From: Curtobacterium sp. MCBD17_032
Lineage (GTDB): Bacteria; Actinomycetota; Actinomycetes; Actinomycetales; Microbacteriaceae
DNA length: 64,000 nt
NCBI RefSeq assembly: GCF_003234855.1
Contig: NZ_QKTO01000001.1
Coordinates: 248,001 to 312,000 of the forward strand
Reading direction: 5' to 3'
This document shows, in pieces, positions 34,053 through 42,567 of this stretch; position 1 is the stretch's first letter, and each line of letters starts with the position of its first letter. A model generated the notes under the pieces. That model was not told the origin of the DNA and did no database searches. It saw only the letters and a program-made list of their open reading frames with translations. A program made the position numbers and the translations under genes.

Positions 34053-34064
34053 GACGGCGCCGTC
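34053..34064. terminator. Short palindrome between MATE and TetR genes
   Basis: GACGGCGCCGTC is a perfect 12-bp palindrome in the 38-bp convergent gap. As a hairpin it would have little loop, so it is weak as a terminator and could instead be chance in this GC-rich DNA. Confidence 0.3.
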
Positions 34065-34075
34065 CGCGCCCGCGG

Positions 34076-34618
34076 TCAGTCCGCGTCGCTGGCGAGGGCG
34101 CGGTGAGCGCGGTCGAGTCGCGCGCGCGACCGCGCGGCCGGCAACCGCCCGCTGAGCTCGAGGGTCGCCAGACCGTGGACCGTCGCCCACGCCACCTCGG
34201 CGTCGGTGTCGTCGGGCCCGGGGAACGCCGCACGGAGCGCGGCGAACGCCCGTCGGAGCGCGTCCGGTCCGGACCCGGTCCCGAACTCGAGCCCCGACGG
34301 CATCGAGAACATCGCCTCGTACACGCGCGGTCGGTCGGTGGCGAAGTCGAGGTAGGCCTGCATCCTCGCCCGCGGCTCGGCGGGCACGCCGTCGAGTGCC
34401 GTCGCGAGCGCATCGAACCCACTGACCGCGACGGCGTCGACGAGCGCCTGTCGGCCGCCCGCGAAGGCGGAGTAGATGACGGGCTGCGTCACGCCCATCT
34501 CGGACGCGAGCCGGCGCATGGTCACCGCGTCCCACCCCTCGGCCTCGGCGACGCTCCGGGCCGCTCGGGTGATCTGGTCTCGTCGGAGATCGAGGTCGGG
34601 GGCTGGTCGTGGGGACAC
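34076..34618 (-). CDS. TetR-family regulator of the DUF4267/SnoaL pair
   Basis: This 180-residue repressor has N-terminal helices 'ITRAARSVAEAEGWDAVTMRRLASEMGV' and the recognition helix 'QPVIYSAFAGGRQALVDAV'. The C-terminal ligand domain carries the Leu/Ala-rich dimer helix 'AEVAWATVHGLATLELSG', as in the WHG-type subfamily. It is divergently placed to a DUF4267 gene with 104 bases between that hold two TAACAG boxes, so autoregulation and control of that operon are likely. Inducer unknown. Confidence 0.85.
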   Translation of the reverse strand: MSPRPAPDLDLRRDQITRAARSVAEAEGWDAVTMRRLASEMGVTQPVIYSAFAGGRQALVDAVAVSGFDALATALDGVPAEPRARMQAYLDFATDRPRVYEAMFSMPSGLEFGTGSGPDALRRAFAALRAAFPGPDDTDAEVAWATVHGLATLELSGRLPAARSRARLDRAHRALASDAD

Positions 34619-34625
34619 GGGTGGA

Positions 34626-34700
34626 GTCTACTTCGCTCGTTACCTAACAGTGGTAGACGACCGGACGACGTGGTGGTAGGTTCGTTGCATAACAGCGTTA
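34626..34700. promoter_or_regulatory. Two operator-like sites between TetR and DUF4267 genes
   Basis: Site 1: GTCTAC (34626-34631) and GTAGAC (34653-34658) flank CTAACAG. Site 2: TAAC-AGC-GTTA (34690-34700) is a perfect palindrome. TAACAG is shared at 34645-34650 and 34690-34695. The AT-richer sequence and the position between divergent genes fit TetR binding over both promoters. Confidence 0.5.
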
Positions 34701-34722
34701 GCCATCACTGGAAGGCTCCTCC

Positions 34723-35085
34723 ATGTTCTTCGCCGCCCTCGTCGTCGCCGTCCTCGGCTGCCTCTTCATCCTCTTCATCGGCGGCCGGTTCCTCGTGGCA
34801 CCGGCGATCGCCACCGCCGGGTTCGGCGTCGACCAGGACCGACGCCGGGCCTTCACGAGCATCAAGGGCGTCCGTGACATCACCTCCGGCATCGTGCCGC
34901 TGGTGGTCCTGCTCGTCGCCGGCCCGCACGTGTTCGGCTGGGCGCTCCTCGCCGCGGCGATCACCCCGATCGGAGACGCCGTCATCGTCGTCACGAACGG
35001 TGGGACGCTCCGCCAGGCCCTCGGCGTGCACGGCGCGACGGCACTCGTGCTCGTCATCGCGGGCCTCGTCCTCGCACTCGGCTAG
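34723..35085 (+). CDS. DUF4267 small membrane protein
   Basis: This is a 120-residue protein with four hydrophobic segments: 'LVVAVLGCLFILFIGGRFLV', then 'ITSGIVPLVVLLVAG', 'WALLAAAITPIGDAVIVV' and 'ATALVLVIAGLVLALG'. The central 'TSIKGVRDITSGI' is the conserved DUF4267 loop. ATG 34723 has GGAAGG upstream. Family members are commonly next to TetR regulators and small cyclase-like proteins, as here. No biochemical role is known. Confidence 0.8.
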   Translation: MFFAALVVAVLGCLFILFIGGRFLVAPAIATAGFGVDQDRRRAFTSIKGVRDITSGIVPLVVLLVAGPHVFGWALLAAAITPIGDAVIVVTNGGTLRQALGVHGATALVLVIAGLVLALG

Positions 35086-35176
35086 GCCGACCAGCACGCC
35101 GGCCGCAGCCCAGCTGGCCGCGACCCGCTCCTCCTCCGCACCCCGCAACCCGCAACCCCGTGAAAGGCCGACCATC

Positions 35177-35641
35177 ATGAACGCCACGAACCAGCAGAAC
35201 GCCACCGACCCCACCGCGACCGAGGACCTCGTCCGCGCCTTCTACGAGCCCTTCCGCACCGGTGACACCACCACCTACGACGAGGTCCTGGCCGACGACT
35301 GGCTCGACCTGCCCCTCGCCCCCGGTCAGCAGCAGGGGCCCGCCGGCATGGCCGCCCAGATCGCGCTCTTCCGGCACGCGATGCCCGACTACACCGTCGA
35401 GCACCAGGACGTGATCGTGCAGGGCGACGAGGTCGCCGTCCGCAACACCGTCTCCGGCACCCACCAGGGCGCCTTCATGGGCCACGAACCCACCGGCAAG
35501 CGGATCGAGATGCGGACGATGGACGTCCACCAGGTCCGTGACGGCAAGATCGTCACCACCTGGCACCTCGAGGACTTCGCCGGGCTGATGGCGCAGCTCA
35601 GTGCCGCTGCCGACGCCCCCGTCCCGGCAGCCTGGGGCTGA
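35177..35641 (+). CDS. SnoaL-like/ester cyclase-family protein
   Basis: The 154-residue protein has the SnoaL-like cone fold, opening 'VRAFYEPFRTGD' with later 'GMAAQIALFRHAMPDYTVEH', 'VRNTVSGTHQGAFMG' and 'IVTTWHLEDFAGLM'. These mark the polyketide-cyclase/ester cyclase subgroup. Members act as hydrolases or isomerases or have no known activity. ATG 35177 follows GAAAGG. It is 91 bases after the DUF4267 gene and probably in the same TetR-controlled operon. Confidence 0.82.
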   Translation: MNATNQQNATDPTATEDLVRAFYEPFRTGDTTTYDEVLADDWLDLPLAPGQQQGPAGMAAQIALFRHAMPDYTVEHQDVIVQGDEVAVRNTVSGTHQGAFMGHEPTGKRIEMRTMDVHQVRDGKIVTTWHLEDFAGLMAQLSAAADAPVPAAWG

Positions 35642-35660
35642 GGGTCCCACCCGCGCGCCG

Positions 35661-37085
35661 TCACCCGCGCTCGACGTCCGCGAGCTCGTCCCACAGGTAC
35701 GCGATCGACGCCGCGCCGTCGAGCAGCATCCCGACGTCGATGCTCTCGTCGCTCGAGTGCCAGTGGTCCTCCGGCAAACCGGTCCCGATGAAGAGGACGG
35801 GCACGTCGAAGGTGCGTCCGAGGAGCTCCGCAGGACCGCCGCCCGCGTTCCCCATCCGGCCGGCGGTCCTGCTCCCGTGACCGCGCTCCATGGCGCGGAC
35901 GAGCGCGTCCAGGGCCGGACCGTCCGGGGTGACGTACGGGTCCTGACCGGACTCCTCCGGGATGGTCAGCTCGTACTCGACCCCCTCGGGCATGGTCGCC
36001 CCGACGAAGCGCCGGAGTTGGTCCGCGACGGCGGCGACGTGCTGTCCGGGGACGGTGCGGATGCTGATCTCCGCCGTCGCCTCGCGGGGGATCACCGCCC
36101 GGGGGAAGCCCGTCGGGTCGCCGGCGAGCAGGGTCAGCACCTCGATCGCCGGCCGCGCCCACAGGCGTTCCTCGACCGAGTAGCCCGCCTCGCCGGTGAC
36201 GCTCCGGGTCTCGGTGCGCTCGAGCCAGACGTCGGTGTCGAACGCCAGGTCGGCGAGCTCTGCCCGGCGCTCGTCGGTGAGCTCCTCCACGTCGTCGGTG
36301 AACCCGGGCAACGTGATCCGCCCGTCCTCGTCGTGCATCGCGGCCAGGACGGTGACGAGTGCGTGGACCGGGTTCGGTGTGGGTCCGGATGCCGCGCCGC
36401 TGTGCACGTCGCGCAGGGGACCGGTCACCGTGAGCGTCGCGCCGGTCATCCCACGCATCGAGGTCACCACCGCCGGGTCCCCGTCCTTCCACTGCAGGGT
36501 GTCCGAGAAGACGACGACGTCGCACGACAGGCGGTCACGTTCCTGGGCGAGCAGCGAGGCGAAGTGCGTCGACCCCAGTTCCTCCTCGCCCTCGACGACG
36601 TACTTCAGGTTCACCGCCGGGCCCGCGTCGCCCCGGTCGGCGAGGTGCGCGCGGAGCCCCCAGAGGTGCGCGATCACCTGTCCCTTCGCGTCGGAGGCAC
36701 CCCGCCCGTACAACCGCCCGTCGCGCAGCACCGGCTGGAACGGCTCCGTCTCGGCCCACTCCTCCGGCTTGGCGTGCCGGACGTCGTGGTGACTGTAGAC
36801 CAGGACGGTCGGCTTCGCCGGGTCGACGACCCACTCGCCGACCACGGTCGGTGACGGACCGGCCCAGAGGATCTCCGTGGTGAGCCCGACCTCGCGCATG
36901 GCCGCTGCGAGCCACCGGGCGGACCGCTCCACGTCGACGCTGCGCTCCGGTTGTGACGCGACCGACGGGATCCGCACCCACTCCCCGAGCTGGCCGAGCA
37001 CCGCCGCGCGGTTGTCGGCGAGGAACCGTCCGACGCCCGAGGGGTCGGCCTCGTGGGGAAGCGGCTGGGAGGGCGTGGAGTCCAT
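35661..37085 (-). CDS. M20-family dipeptidase/carboxypeptidase
   Basis: This 474-residue cytosolic zinc peptidase has 'VYSHHDVRH' as the first metal ligand and 'GRGASDAKG' with the bridging Asp. 'VEGEEELGS' supplies the catalytic Glu pair, 'FSDTLQW' another ligand, and 'GTGLPEDHWHSSDE' the last His. Order and spacing match dipeptidases of the CNDP/ArgE-like group. ATG 37085 is the chosen start because the peptidase fold begins shortly after; the longer frame is a shadow of the YbdK-type gene. It is divergent from that gene. Confidence 0.92.
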   Translation of the reverse strand: MDSTPSQPLPHEADPSGVGRFLADNRAAVLGQLGEWVRIPSVASQPERSVDVERSARWLAAAMREVGLTTEILWAGPSPTVVGEWVVDPAKPTVLVYSHHDVRHAKPEEWAETEPFQPVLRDGRLYGRGASDAKGQVIAHLWGLRAHLADRGDAGPAVNLKYVVEGEEELGSTHFASLLAQERDRLSCDVVVFSDTLQWKDGDPAVVTSMRGMTGATLTVTGPLRDVHSGAASGPTPNPVHALVTVLAAMHDEDGRITLPGFTDDVEELTDERRAELADLAFDTDVWLERTETRSVTGEAGYSVEERLWARPAIEVLTLLAGDPTGFPRAVIPREATAEISIRTVPGQHVAAVADQLRRFVGATMPEGVEYELTIPEESGQDPYVTPDGPALDALVRAMERGHGSRTAGRMGNAGGGPAELLGRTFDVPVLFIGTGLPEDHWHSSDESIDVGMLLDGAASIAYLWDELADVERG

Positions 37086-37212
37086 GGTGTTCCGTCCTGA
37101 CGTCGAAGGGGCTCCCCGCACAGGGTCCACGCACGGGGGGCTGCGGTGCTCCCAGACGACTCGCACGGCGGACATGGGCCACCGAACGCGGGAACGGAGA
37201 GGGGACACGGCG

Positions 37213-38367
37213 GTGGACGCCTTGGCTGAGGGCATGCGGACCATCGGCGTCGAAGAAGAGCTGCTCCTCGTGGACGGCACCACCGGGGCTCCGGTCCCGA
37301 TCGCGGACCTCGTGCTCGACCGTGCCCGGACGGACCGGCTGCCGCTCGACGGAGCCGAGTTCGCCGGCGAGATGCAGCTGGAGATGCTCGAGGTGATCAC
37401 GCGCCCCCACTCGACGCTCGCGACGCTCGGTCGACAGGTCCTCGACAACCGAGCCCTCGCGGCGCGGCTCGCCGCCGAGCACGGTGCCCTCGCGGCGCCG
37501 CTCGCGAGCTCACCGCTGCCCACCGTCCCCCACCTGCGTTCCTCCGACCGGTACGAACGCATGGTGCAGCGGTTCGGCGCGGTGCCCCGGCACAGTCTCA
37601 CCTGCGGACTGCACGTCCACGTGGCCGTCGAGTCCGACCACGAGGGTGTCGCGGTCCTCGACCGCATCCGCACGTGGCTGCCGATCCTCATCGCCCTGAC
37701 CGCGAACTCGCCGTTCCACGCGGGCGAGGACACCGGTCACGCGAGTTTCCGATCGGTCACGTGGAACCAATGGCCGACCGCCGGACCGGCGGAACGCTAC
37801 GAGACCGTCGCCGGGTACCGCGGACTCACCGCCGCGATCAACGGCACCGGAGCACTCCTCGACCCGGCCATGCTCTACTTCGACGCCCGACTGTCCCGCA
37901 ACCACCCGACCGTCGAGGTCCGGGTGACCGACGTGCCGCTCGACCCGACGATGACGGTCGCCGTCGCCGGGCTCGTCCGGGCGCTCGTGGACACCGCCGT
38001 CGCGGAGTGGCACGCCGGGAAGCCGCCTGCCGCCACGCCCGCGTGCATCATCCGGCTCGCGAACTGGCGCGCAGCGATCGAGGGACTCGACGGACACCTC
38101 ATCGAACCGCTCACCAACCGGCCGCTCCCCGCGCACGAGGTGGTCCTGATGCTGCTCGAGCACCTCCGACCCGCCCTGACGGCCAACGGCGACGACCAGC
38201 TCGTCGAACACGCCGTCCACCAGGCCTTCGTCTCCGGCAACGGTGCGACCCGCCAGCGCGCCGTCCACGCCACGTCCGGGGACCTCGGCCAGGTCGCCGT
38301 CCGAGCCGCACGCGCGCAGCCGACCACGTCGACCCTCCCGGAGACCGCCGTGCGGACCCCACGGTGA
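37213..38367 (+). CDS. Carboxylate-amine ligase, YbdK/GCS2 family
   Basis: This ATP-dependent ligase of 384 residues is related to glutamate-cysteine ligase type 2. 'RTIGVEEELLLVD' is the nucleotide/metal entry motif; 'EMQLEMLEVIT', 'CGLHVHVAV' and 'NHPTVEVRVTDVPL' follow in family order. Purified YbdK has weak gamma-glutamylcysteine synthetase activity, so the real substrate is uncertain. GTG 37213 is chosen with GGAGAGGGG about 9 nt upstream; in-frame ATGs exist at 37174 and 37234. It is divergent from the M20 peptidase. Confidence 0.87.
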   Translation: MDALAEGMRTIGVEEELLLVDGTTGAPVPIADLVLDRARTDRLPLDGAEFAGEMQLEMLEVITRPHSTLATLGRQVLDNRALAARLAAEHGALAAPLASSPLPTVPHLRSSDRYERMVQRFGAVPRHSLTCGLHVHVAVESDHEGVAVLDRIRTWLPILIALTANSPFHAGEDTGHASFRSVTWNQWPTAGPAERYETVAGYRGLTAAINGTGALLDPAMLYFDARLSRNHPTVEVRVTDVPLDPTMTVAVAGLVRALVDTAVAEWHAGKPPAATPACIIRLANWRAAIEGLDGHLIEPLTNRPLPAHEVVLMLLEHLRPALTANGDDQLVEHAVHQAFVSGNGATRQRAVHATSGDLGQVAVRAARAQPTTSTLPETAVRTPR

Positions 38368-38588
38368 CGACCGCAGCGTGCGTCGTCCGGGAGCCGCGAC
38401 CGCTCGCGTCCCGTCATGCCCGGAGCAGGTCCGAGCCGGATCCCGCGGGTTCCGCCCTGGAAGCCGCTCCGGAGTCCGCATCACGCGGCACGTCCACCAG
38501 TGCCCCTGTGCAACCGCGGACATGACGGCGAGAGTGGCCCCACTGCCGCCGGATCGTCGACGCAGCCACCGATCGTCGGAGGATCCCC

Positions 38589-40352
38589 ATGACGCAGACC
38601 ACGACACCGCCGGCCCTCGGCGAGGAACCCGACGAACTCCTCGGACGTCGTCCGCTGCGCACCGGCATCCGTGCCGTCAACTGGCACACGTCGACGGACC
38701 ACAAGACGATCGGCAACCTGTACCTGGTGACGGCGTTCGGCTACTTCTGCGTCGCCGGGCTGATGGCCGTGGTCATGCGCACCGAGCTCGCGACACCCGG
38801 ACTCGACGTCATCGACACCCGTGAGCAGTACAACCAGCTCATGACCATGCACGGCACGGTCATGCTGCTGCTGTTCGCGACACCACTGTTCGCGGGCTTC
38901 GCGAACGCGATCATGCCGCTGCAGATCGGCGCACCGGACGTCGCCTTCCCCCGACTCAACGCCCTGTCCTACTGGATGTACGCGTTCGGCAGCGCCATCG
39001 CGATGGGCGGCTTCCTCACGCCGGCGGGCTCAGCGTCCTTCGGCTGGACGGCGTACGCGCCGTTGTCCGACACCACCTTCGAGCCCGGACTCGGCAGCAC
39101 TCTCTGGGTCGCCGGCCTGAGCATGACCGGGTTCAGCACCATCCTCGGTGCGGTGAACTTCATCACGACGGCCATCACGATGCGCGCTCCCGGCATGACG
39201 ATGTTCCGGATGCCGATCTTCACATGGAACGTGCTCATCACGTCGATCCTCGTGCTGATGGCGTTCCCCGTGCTCGCAGCGGCGTTGTTCGGGCTCCTCC
39301 TCGATCGCGCCTTCGACGCGCAGATCTACAACCCGGCCAACGGCGGCCCGTTGCTCTGGCAGCACCTCTTCTGGTTCTTCGGCCACCCCGAGGTCTACGT
39401 CATCGCACTGCCGTTCTTCGGCATCGTCTCCGAGGTCTTCCCGGTCTTCAGCCGCAAGCCGATCTTCGGGTACAAGACCCTCGTCTACGCCACGATCTCG
39501 ATCGCCGGACTGTCCGTCACGGTCTGGGCGCACCACATGTTCGCCACCGGAAGCGTGCTGCTGCCGTGGTTCTCGCTCCTCACCATGCTCATCGCGGTCC
39601 CGACCGGCGTGAAGATCTTCAACTGGGTCGGCACCATGTGGCGCGGTTCGGTGACGTTCGAGACGCCGATCCTCTGGGCGATCGGGTTCCTCGTCACGTT
39701 CACCTTCGGCGGCCTGACCGGGGTCATCCTCGCGTCACCGCCACTCGACTTCCACGTCCACGACAGCTACTTCGTGGTCGCGCACTTCCACTACGTCGTC
39801 TTCGGCACGGTCGTGTTCGCGATGTTCTCCGGCTTCACCTTCTGGTGGCCGAAGCTGACCGGCAAGATGCTCGGCGAGCGCCTGGGCAAGATCCACTTCT
39901 GGATGCTGTTCATCGGGTTCCACATGACCTTCCTCATCCAGCACTGGTTGGGCGTGATCGGCATGCCGCGCCGGTACGCGAGCTACCTGCCGAGCGACGG
40001 GTTCACCTGGCTGCACCAGGTCTCGACGGTCGGTGCGTTCCTCACCGCCGCCTCGATGCTGCCGTTCTTCCTCAACATCGTGCAGACGATGCGCCACGGA
40101 CAGCGCGTGCGGGTCAACGACCCATGGGGCTACGGCCGCTCGCTCGAGTGGGCCACCTCCTGCCCGCCGCCTCGGCACAACTTCACTGCGGTCCCTCGTA
40201 TCCGCTCGGAGTCCCCGGCCTTCGACCTCAACCACCCCGAGGCAGGCGTCCCCGTCGGCGTCGGTCCGGCGATGGACGCCCCGGACGCAGCCACGCACGA
40301 CCAGGCGAGCGGCAGGACCCGGAACCCGTCGGGCACGGGCCAGCAGTTCTGA
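38589..40352 (+). CDS. ctaD: Cytochrome c oxidase subunit I
   Basis: This 587-residue membrane subunit with 12 helices holds haem a and the haem a3/CuB oxygen-reducing site. '[11 protein letters not shown]' supplies a haem a ligand His, '[13 protein letters not shown]' the CuB His with the cross-linked Tyr, and 'WAHHMF' two further CuB His. '[14 protein letters not shown]' carries the haem a3 ligand and second haem a ligand. GGAGGA is about 5 nt upstream of ATG. The gene stands alone: subunits II, III and IV, the bc1 genes and haem a synthases are not in the window, so it may be an extra copy. Confidence 0.95.
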   Translation: MTQTTTPPALGEEPDELLGRRPLRTGIRAVNWHTSTDHKTIGNLYLVTAFGYFCVAGLMAVVMRTELATPGLDVIDTREQYNQLMTMHGTVMLLLFATPLFAGFANAIMPLQIGAPDVAFPRLNALSYWMYAFGSAIAMGGFLTPAGSASFGWTAYAPLSDTTFEPGLGSTLWVAGLSMTGFSTILGAVNFITTAITMRAPGMTMFRMPIFTWNVLITSILVLMAFPVLAAALFGLLLDRAFDAQIYNPANGGPLLWQHLFWFFGHPEVYVIALPFFGIVSEVFPVFSRKPIFGYKTLVYATISIAGLSVTVWAHHMFATGSVLLPWFSLLTMLIAVPTGVKIFNWVGTMWRGSVTFETPILWAIGFLVTFTFGGLTGVILASPPLDFHVHDSYFVVAHFHYVVFGTVVFAMFSGFTFWWPKLTGKMLGERLGKIHFWMLFIGFHMTFLIQHWLGVIGMPRRYASYLPSDGFTWLHQVSTVGAFLTAASMLPFFLNIVQTMRHGQRVRVNDPWGYGRSLEWATSCPPPRHNFTAVPRIRSESPAFDLNHPEAGVPVGVGPAMDAPDAATHDQASGRTRNPSGTGQQF

Positions 40353-40409
40353 CCACGGATCCCACTCCGCTCCCTCCGAGATCGCCGCGCTGTGCGGGCG
40401 GTGGTCCCG

Positions 40410-40790
40410 CTACGGCGCCGTCTCGTCGCCCGGTGCGGTGGCGGCGAGTGCCGTCGTGCGGCGTGGCGGACCGGGCTTGGGACGGAGGTCCGTCACGTCG
40501 CCGTCCTCGCGCGTGACGACCAGCCCCCGAGAACTCGAAGCGGAAGCGGCGAGTTCCCGCAACCACCGCTCGTTGATCGCCGGGACACGGCTGCCGTCGA
40601 ACTTGAAGTGCACGAGCACGTTCGGGTGCAACCAGATCGAGCTCCGCCCGGACCCCACGTCCGCGGCGTCCTTCCAGGACATCAGGAACGCCTCGCCCCG
40701 ACGCAGCTTGTTGACGATGACGATCTGGAGATGGGTGAGCGTGCGGTCGTCCACGACGACGACCAGACTGTCGTAGCTGATGGATCCCAT
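40410..40790 (-). CDS. DUF7882-family protein
   Basis: This 126-residue soluble protein carries the pattern 'DDRTLTHLQIVIVNKLRRGE', 'FLMSWKD', 'GRSSIWLHPNVLVHFKFDGSR' and 'INERWLREL', which I recognise as the DUF7882 family common in Microbacteriaceae. No function is known. ATG 40790 is preceded by CGAGG. The C-terminal 35 residues (Pro/Arg/Ala-rich) are beyond the conserved domain. It is divergent from a small acidic-tail protein. Confidence 0.72.
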   Translation of the reverse strand: MGSISYDSLVVVVDDRTLTHLQIVIVNKLRRGEAFLMSWKDAADVGSGRSSIWLHPNVLVHFKFDGSRVPAINERWLRELAASASSSRGLVVTREDGDVTDLRPKPGPPRRTTALAATAPGDETAP

Positions 40791-40932
40791 GCCGACCTCG
40801 CCAGGCCACCGGGTGATGACGGGAGCCGCCGCTGCTCGAACCACCCGGTAGCTGGGAATGGCTCCTGGACCGTGTTGCTTGGATGGCCGGTAGCCGCAGC
40901 CTACTCGGGCACGGTCGACAGACGGGAACCCC

Positions 40933-41214
40933 TTGCGCCGGATCACGATGACCGTCGACGGGACCGCACACCCGTTGGCACAGGGCCAGGACCTGCACAC
41001 GCTGGAAGCAGCCGTGGTGGCGGCGGACCGGGCCGGCGCGGACCTCGTGACGGTGACGCTCTACGGGAACCGGTCGCTCGACGTGGTCGTGACCCCCGGT
41101 GTGCCGATCACGTTCGAGGTCGAGGACGTCCCCGACGACGACCGTGACGACGGTGACCTCGACAACCCGTTCGACGTCCCGGACTTCGAGGCGTTCGACG
41201 ACATGCCGCAGTAG
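40933..41214 (+). CDS. Small protein with very acidic tail
   Basis: A predicted 93-residue protein: a beta-rich N-terminal part ('ITMTVDGTAHPLAQGQDL', 'VTVTLYGNRSLDVVVTP') and a strongly acidic C-terminus with many Asp ('DDDRDDGDLDNPFDVPDF'). The start is TTG 40933 with GGGAA upstream; an ATG at 40948 is an alternative. It is divergent from the DUF7882 gene across 142 bp. I do not recognise the family. Such pairs of small proteins near DUF7882 could share a promoter region. Confidence 0.6.
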   Translation: MRRITMTVDGTAHPLAQGQDLHTLEAAVVAADRAGADLVTVTLYGNRSLDVVVTPGVPITFEVEDVPDDDRDDGDLDNPFDVPDFEAFDDMPQ

Positions 41215-41255
41215 CTCGGCGTCCCGGACGGCTGGAGCACACCCGGCACACGTCC

Positions 41256-41283
41256 GCCCGGCCTGCCTGCGGAACGGCCGGGC
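41256..41283. terminator. Hairpin between convergent small-protein and LacI genes
   Basis: GCCCGGCC (41256-41263) and GGCCGGGC (41276-41283) form a perfect 8-bp stem with a 12-base loop, flanked by GTCCGC and GCGGAC that could extend it. Confidence 0.55.
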
Positions 41284-41301
41284 CGGCCCCGCGGACGACC
41301 G

Positions 41302-42513
41302 TCAGGTCCGCGGTGGTCCCGTCGTGTCGCCGATCCGCAGCTCGGACCGGAAGGACGCCGGCTCCGGCGACTCCCCGTCGAGCATGGCGAGCGCGGCCCG
41401 GGCGGCGGCCTCGCCCTTCGGCACGAACGGTTGCACGAGCGTCGTCAGCTGCCGGATCGGTGAGCGGTACAGCAGGCTGTCGTCCACGTGGATGCCGTCG
41501 AACCCGACGACGCTGACGTCCTCGGGCACACGGAGGCCGGCCTCGAGCGCGGCCGAGACCACCCCGACGGCGAGCAGGTCGCTCTGCGCGACGACCGCGG
41601 TGGGCGGCTCGGCACCCGGTGCGAAGAGCGTCGCGCCCGCGATGCGGCCCTCCTCGACGGAGCTGCCCGCCGACGCGACCGCCGGCGCGTCCGGGTAGAC
41701 GTCCCGGACCCCCCGGAGCCGCTCGGTCGTGGTGAAGGCGGACGACGCGCGCGCCCGCTCGGCGTCGACGGGTCCGCGTTCCCGGGCACTGTCGAGCGGC
41801 AGGGTGACGACGGTGACCTGCCGGTGGCCGAGGTCGTGCAGGTACACGGCAGCGCGTGCGGACGCGTCACGGTTGTCGAGGTGCACGGGGACGGCGCCCT
41901 CGATGGTGTCCGCCTCGATCGCGACGACGGGGATCGAGCGCCGCCGGAGGACTGCGACCGCCGGGTCGATCCTGACGTTGCACCCGATGAGGATGACGGC
42001 GTCCATCGGGGCGTCGACGAGCGGTGCCATGCCGCGCTCGTCGTCGAGCGGGCTCCGGACGAGGAGCAGTGACACCCCCGCGGCTCCGGCGACCTCGGCG
42101 ATGCCGTCCAGGGTGAGGACGTTCACGGGGTCACGGAAGGCGTCGCTGAGGCGGTCGTCGAGCACGACGCCGATGACACCCGAGCGCCCGCGCCGGAGGG
42201 AGCGGGCCCGCGGATCCGGCCCATCGTAGCCGAGGTCGGCCGCGACGGCGAGGATGCGCTGCCGGGTGTCCTCGGAGACCGGGCCACTGCCGCTGAACGC
42301 GAGGGAGGCCGTGGACGGCGCGACACCGGCCGCACGGGCGACGGCGGCGAGCGTCGGCCGGGCAGCACGAGCGGACCGGGAGGCGCGGCTCACCTCGGCA
42401 GCATCGGGTCGCCGACGCGCGTCCGCGGCCCCGGGGGTGCCGTCCGGACCGTCAGCGCGGTCCGCATCCGGGCCGGAGCCCGACGCGCCGAGGTCACTTG
42501 CCGTGTCGTCCAT
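41302..42513 (-). CDS. LacI-family repressor with long N-terminal tail
   Basis: The 403-residue protein has a disordered Asp/Ala/Arg-rich tail of about 50 residues. It is followed by the LacI HTH 'PTLAAVARAAGVAPSTASLAFSGSG' with the hinge 'RQRILAVAADLGYDGPDPRARSLRRGRS', then a periplasmic-binding-protein-like sugar domain ('VIGVVLDDRLSDAF' through 'VSVVGFDGIHVDDS'). The tail is longer than normal; a start nearer the HTH is possible. It is divergent from an MFS exporter with a perfect palindrome between, the likely operator. Effector unknown. Confidence 0.9.
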   Translation of the reverse strand: MDDTASDLGASGSGPDADRADGPDGTPGAADARRRPDAAEVSRASRSARAARPTLAAVARAAGVAPSTASLAFSGSGPVSEDTRQRILAVAADLGYDGPDPRARSLRRGRSGVIGVVLDDRLSDAFRDPVNVLTLDGIAEVAGAAGVSLLLVRSPLDDERGMAPLVDAPMDAVILIGCNVRIDPAVAVLRRRSIPVVAIEADTIEGAVPVHLDNRDASARAAVYLHDLGHRQVTVVTLPLDSARERGPVDAERARASSAFTTTERLRGVRDVYPDAPAVASAGSSVEEGRIAGATLFAPGAEPPTAVVAQSDLLAVGVVSAALEAGLRVPEDVSVVGFDGIHVDDSLLYRSPIRQLTTLVQPFVPKGEAAARAALAMLDGESPEPASFRSELRIGDTTGPPRT

Positions 42514-42541
42514 CGCTCGTTAGCGTAACGGCTACCCCTAC

Positions 42542-42555
42542 TCGAATCGATTCGA
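42542..42555. promoter_or_regulatory. Perfect 14-bp palindrome, likely LacI operator
   Basis: TCGAATCGATTCGA has the central CG of LacI-family sites and lies 13 bases before the MFS ATG and 29 bases before the LacI start. It would let the regulator repress the transporter and itself. Confidence 0.6.
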
Positions 42556-42567
42556 TCGGACAGTTCC

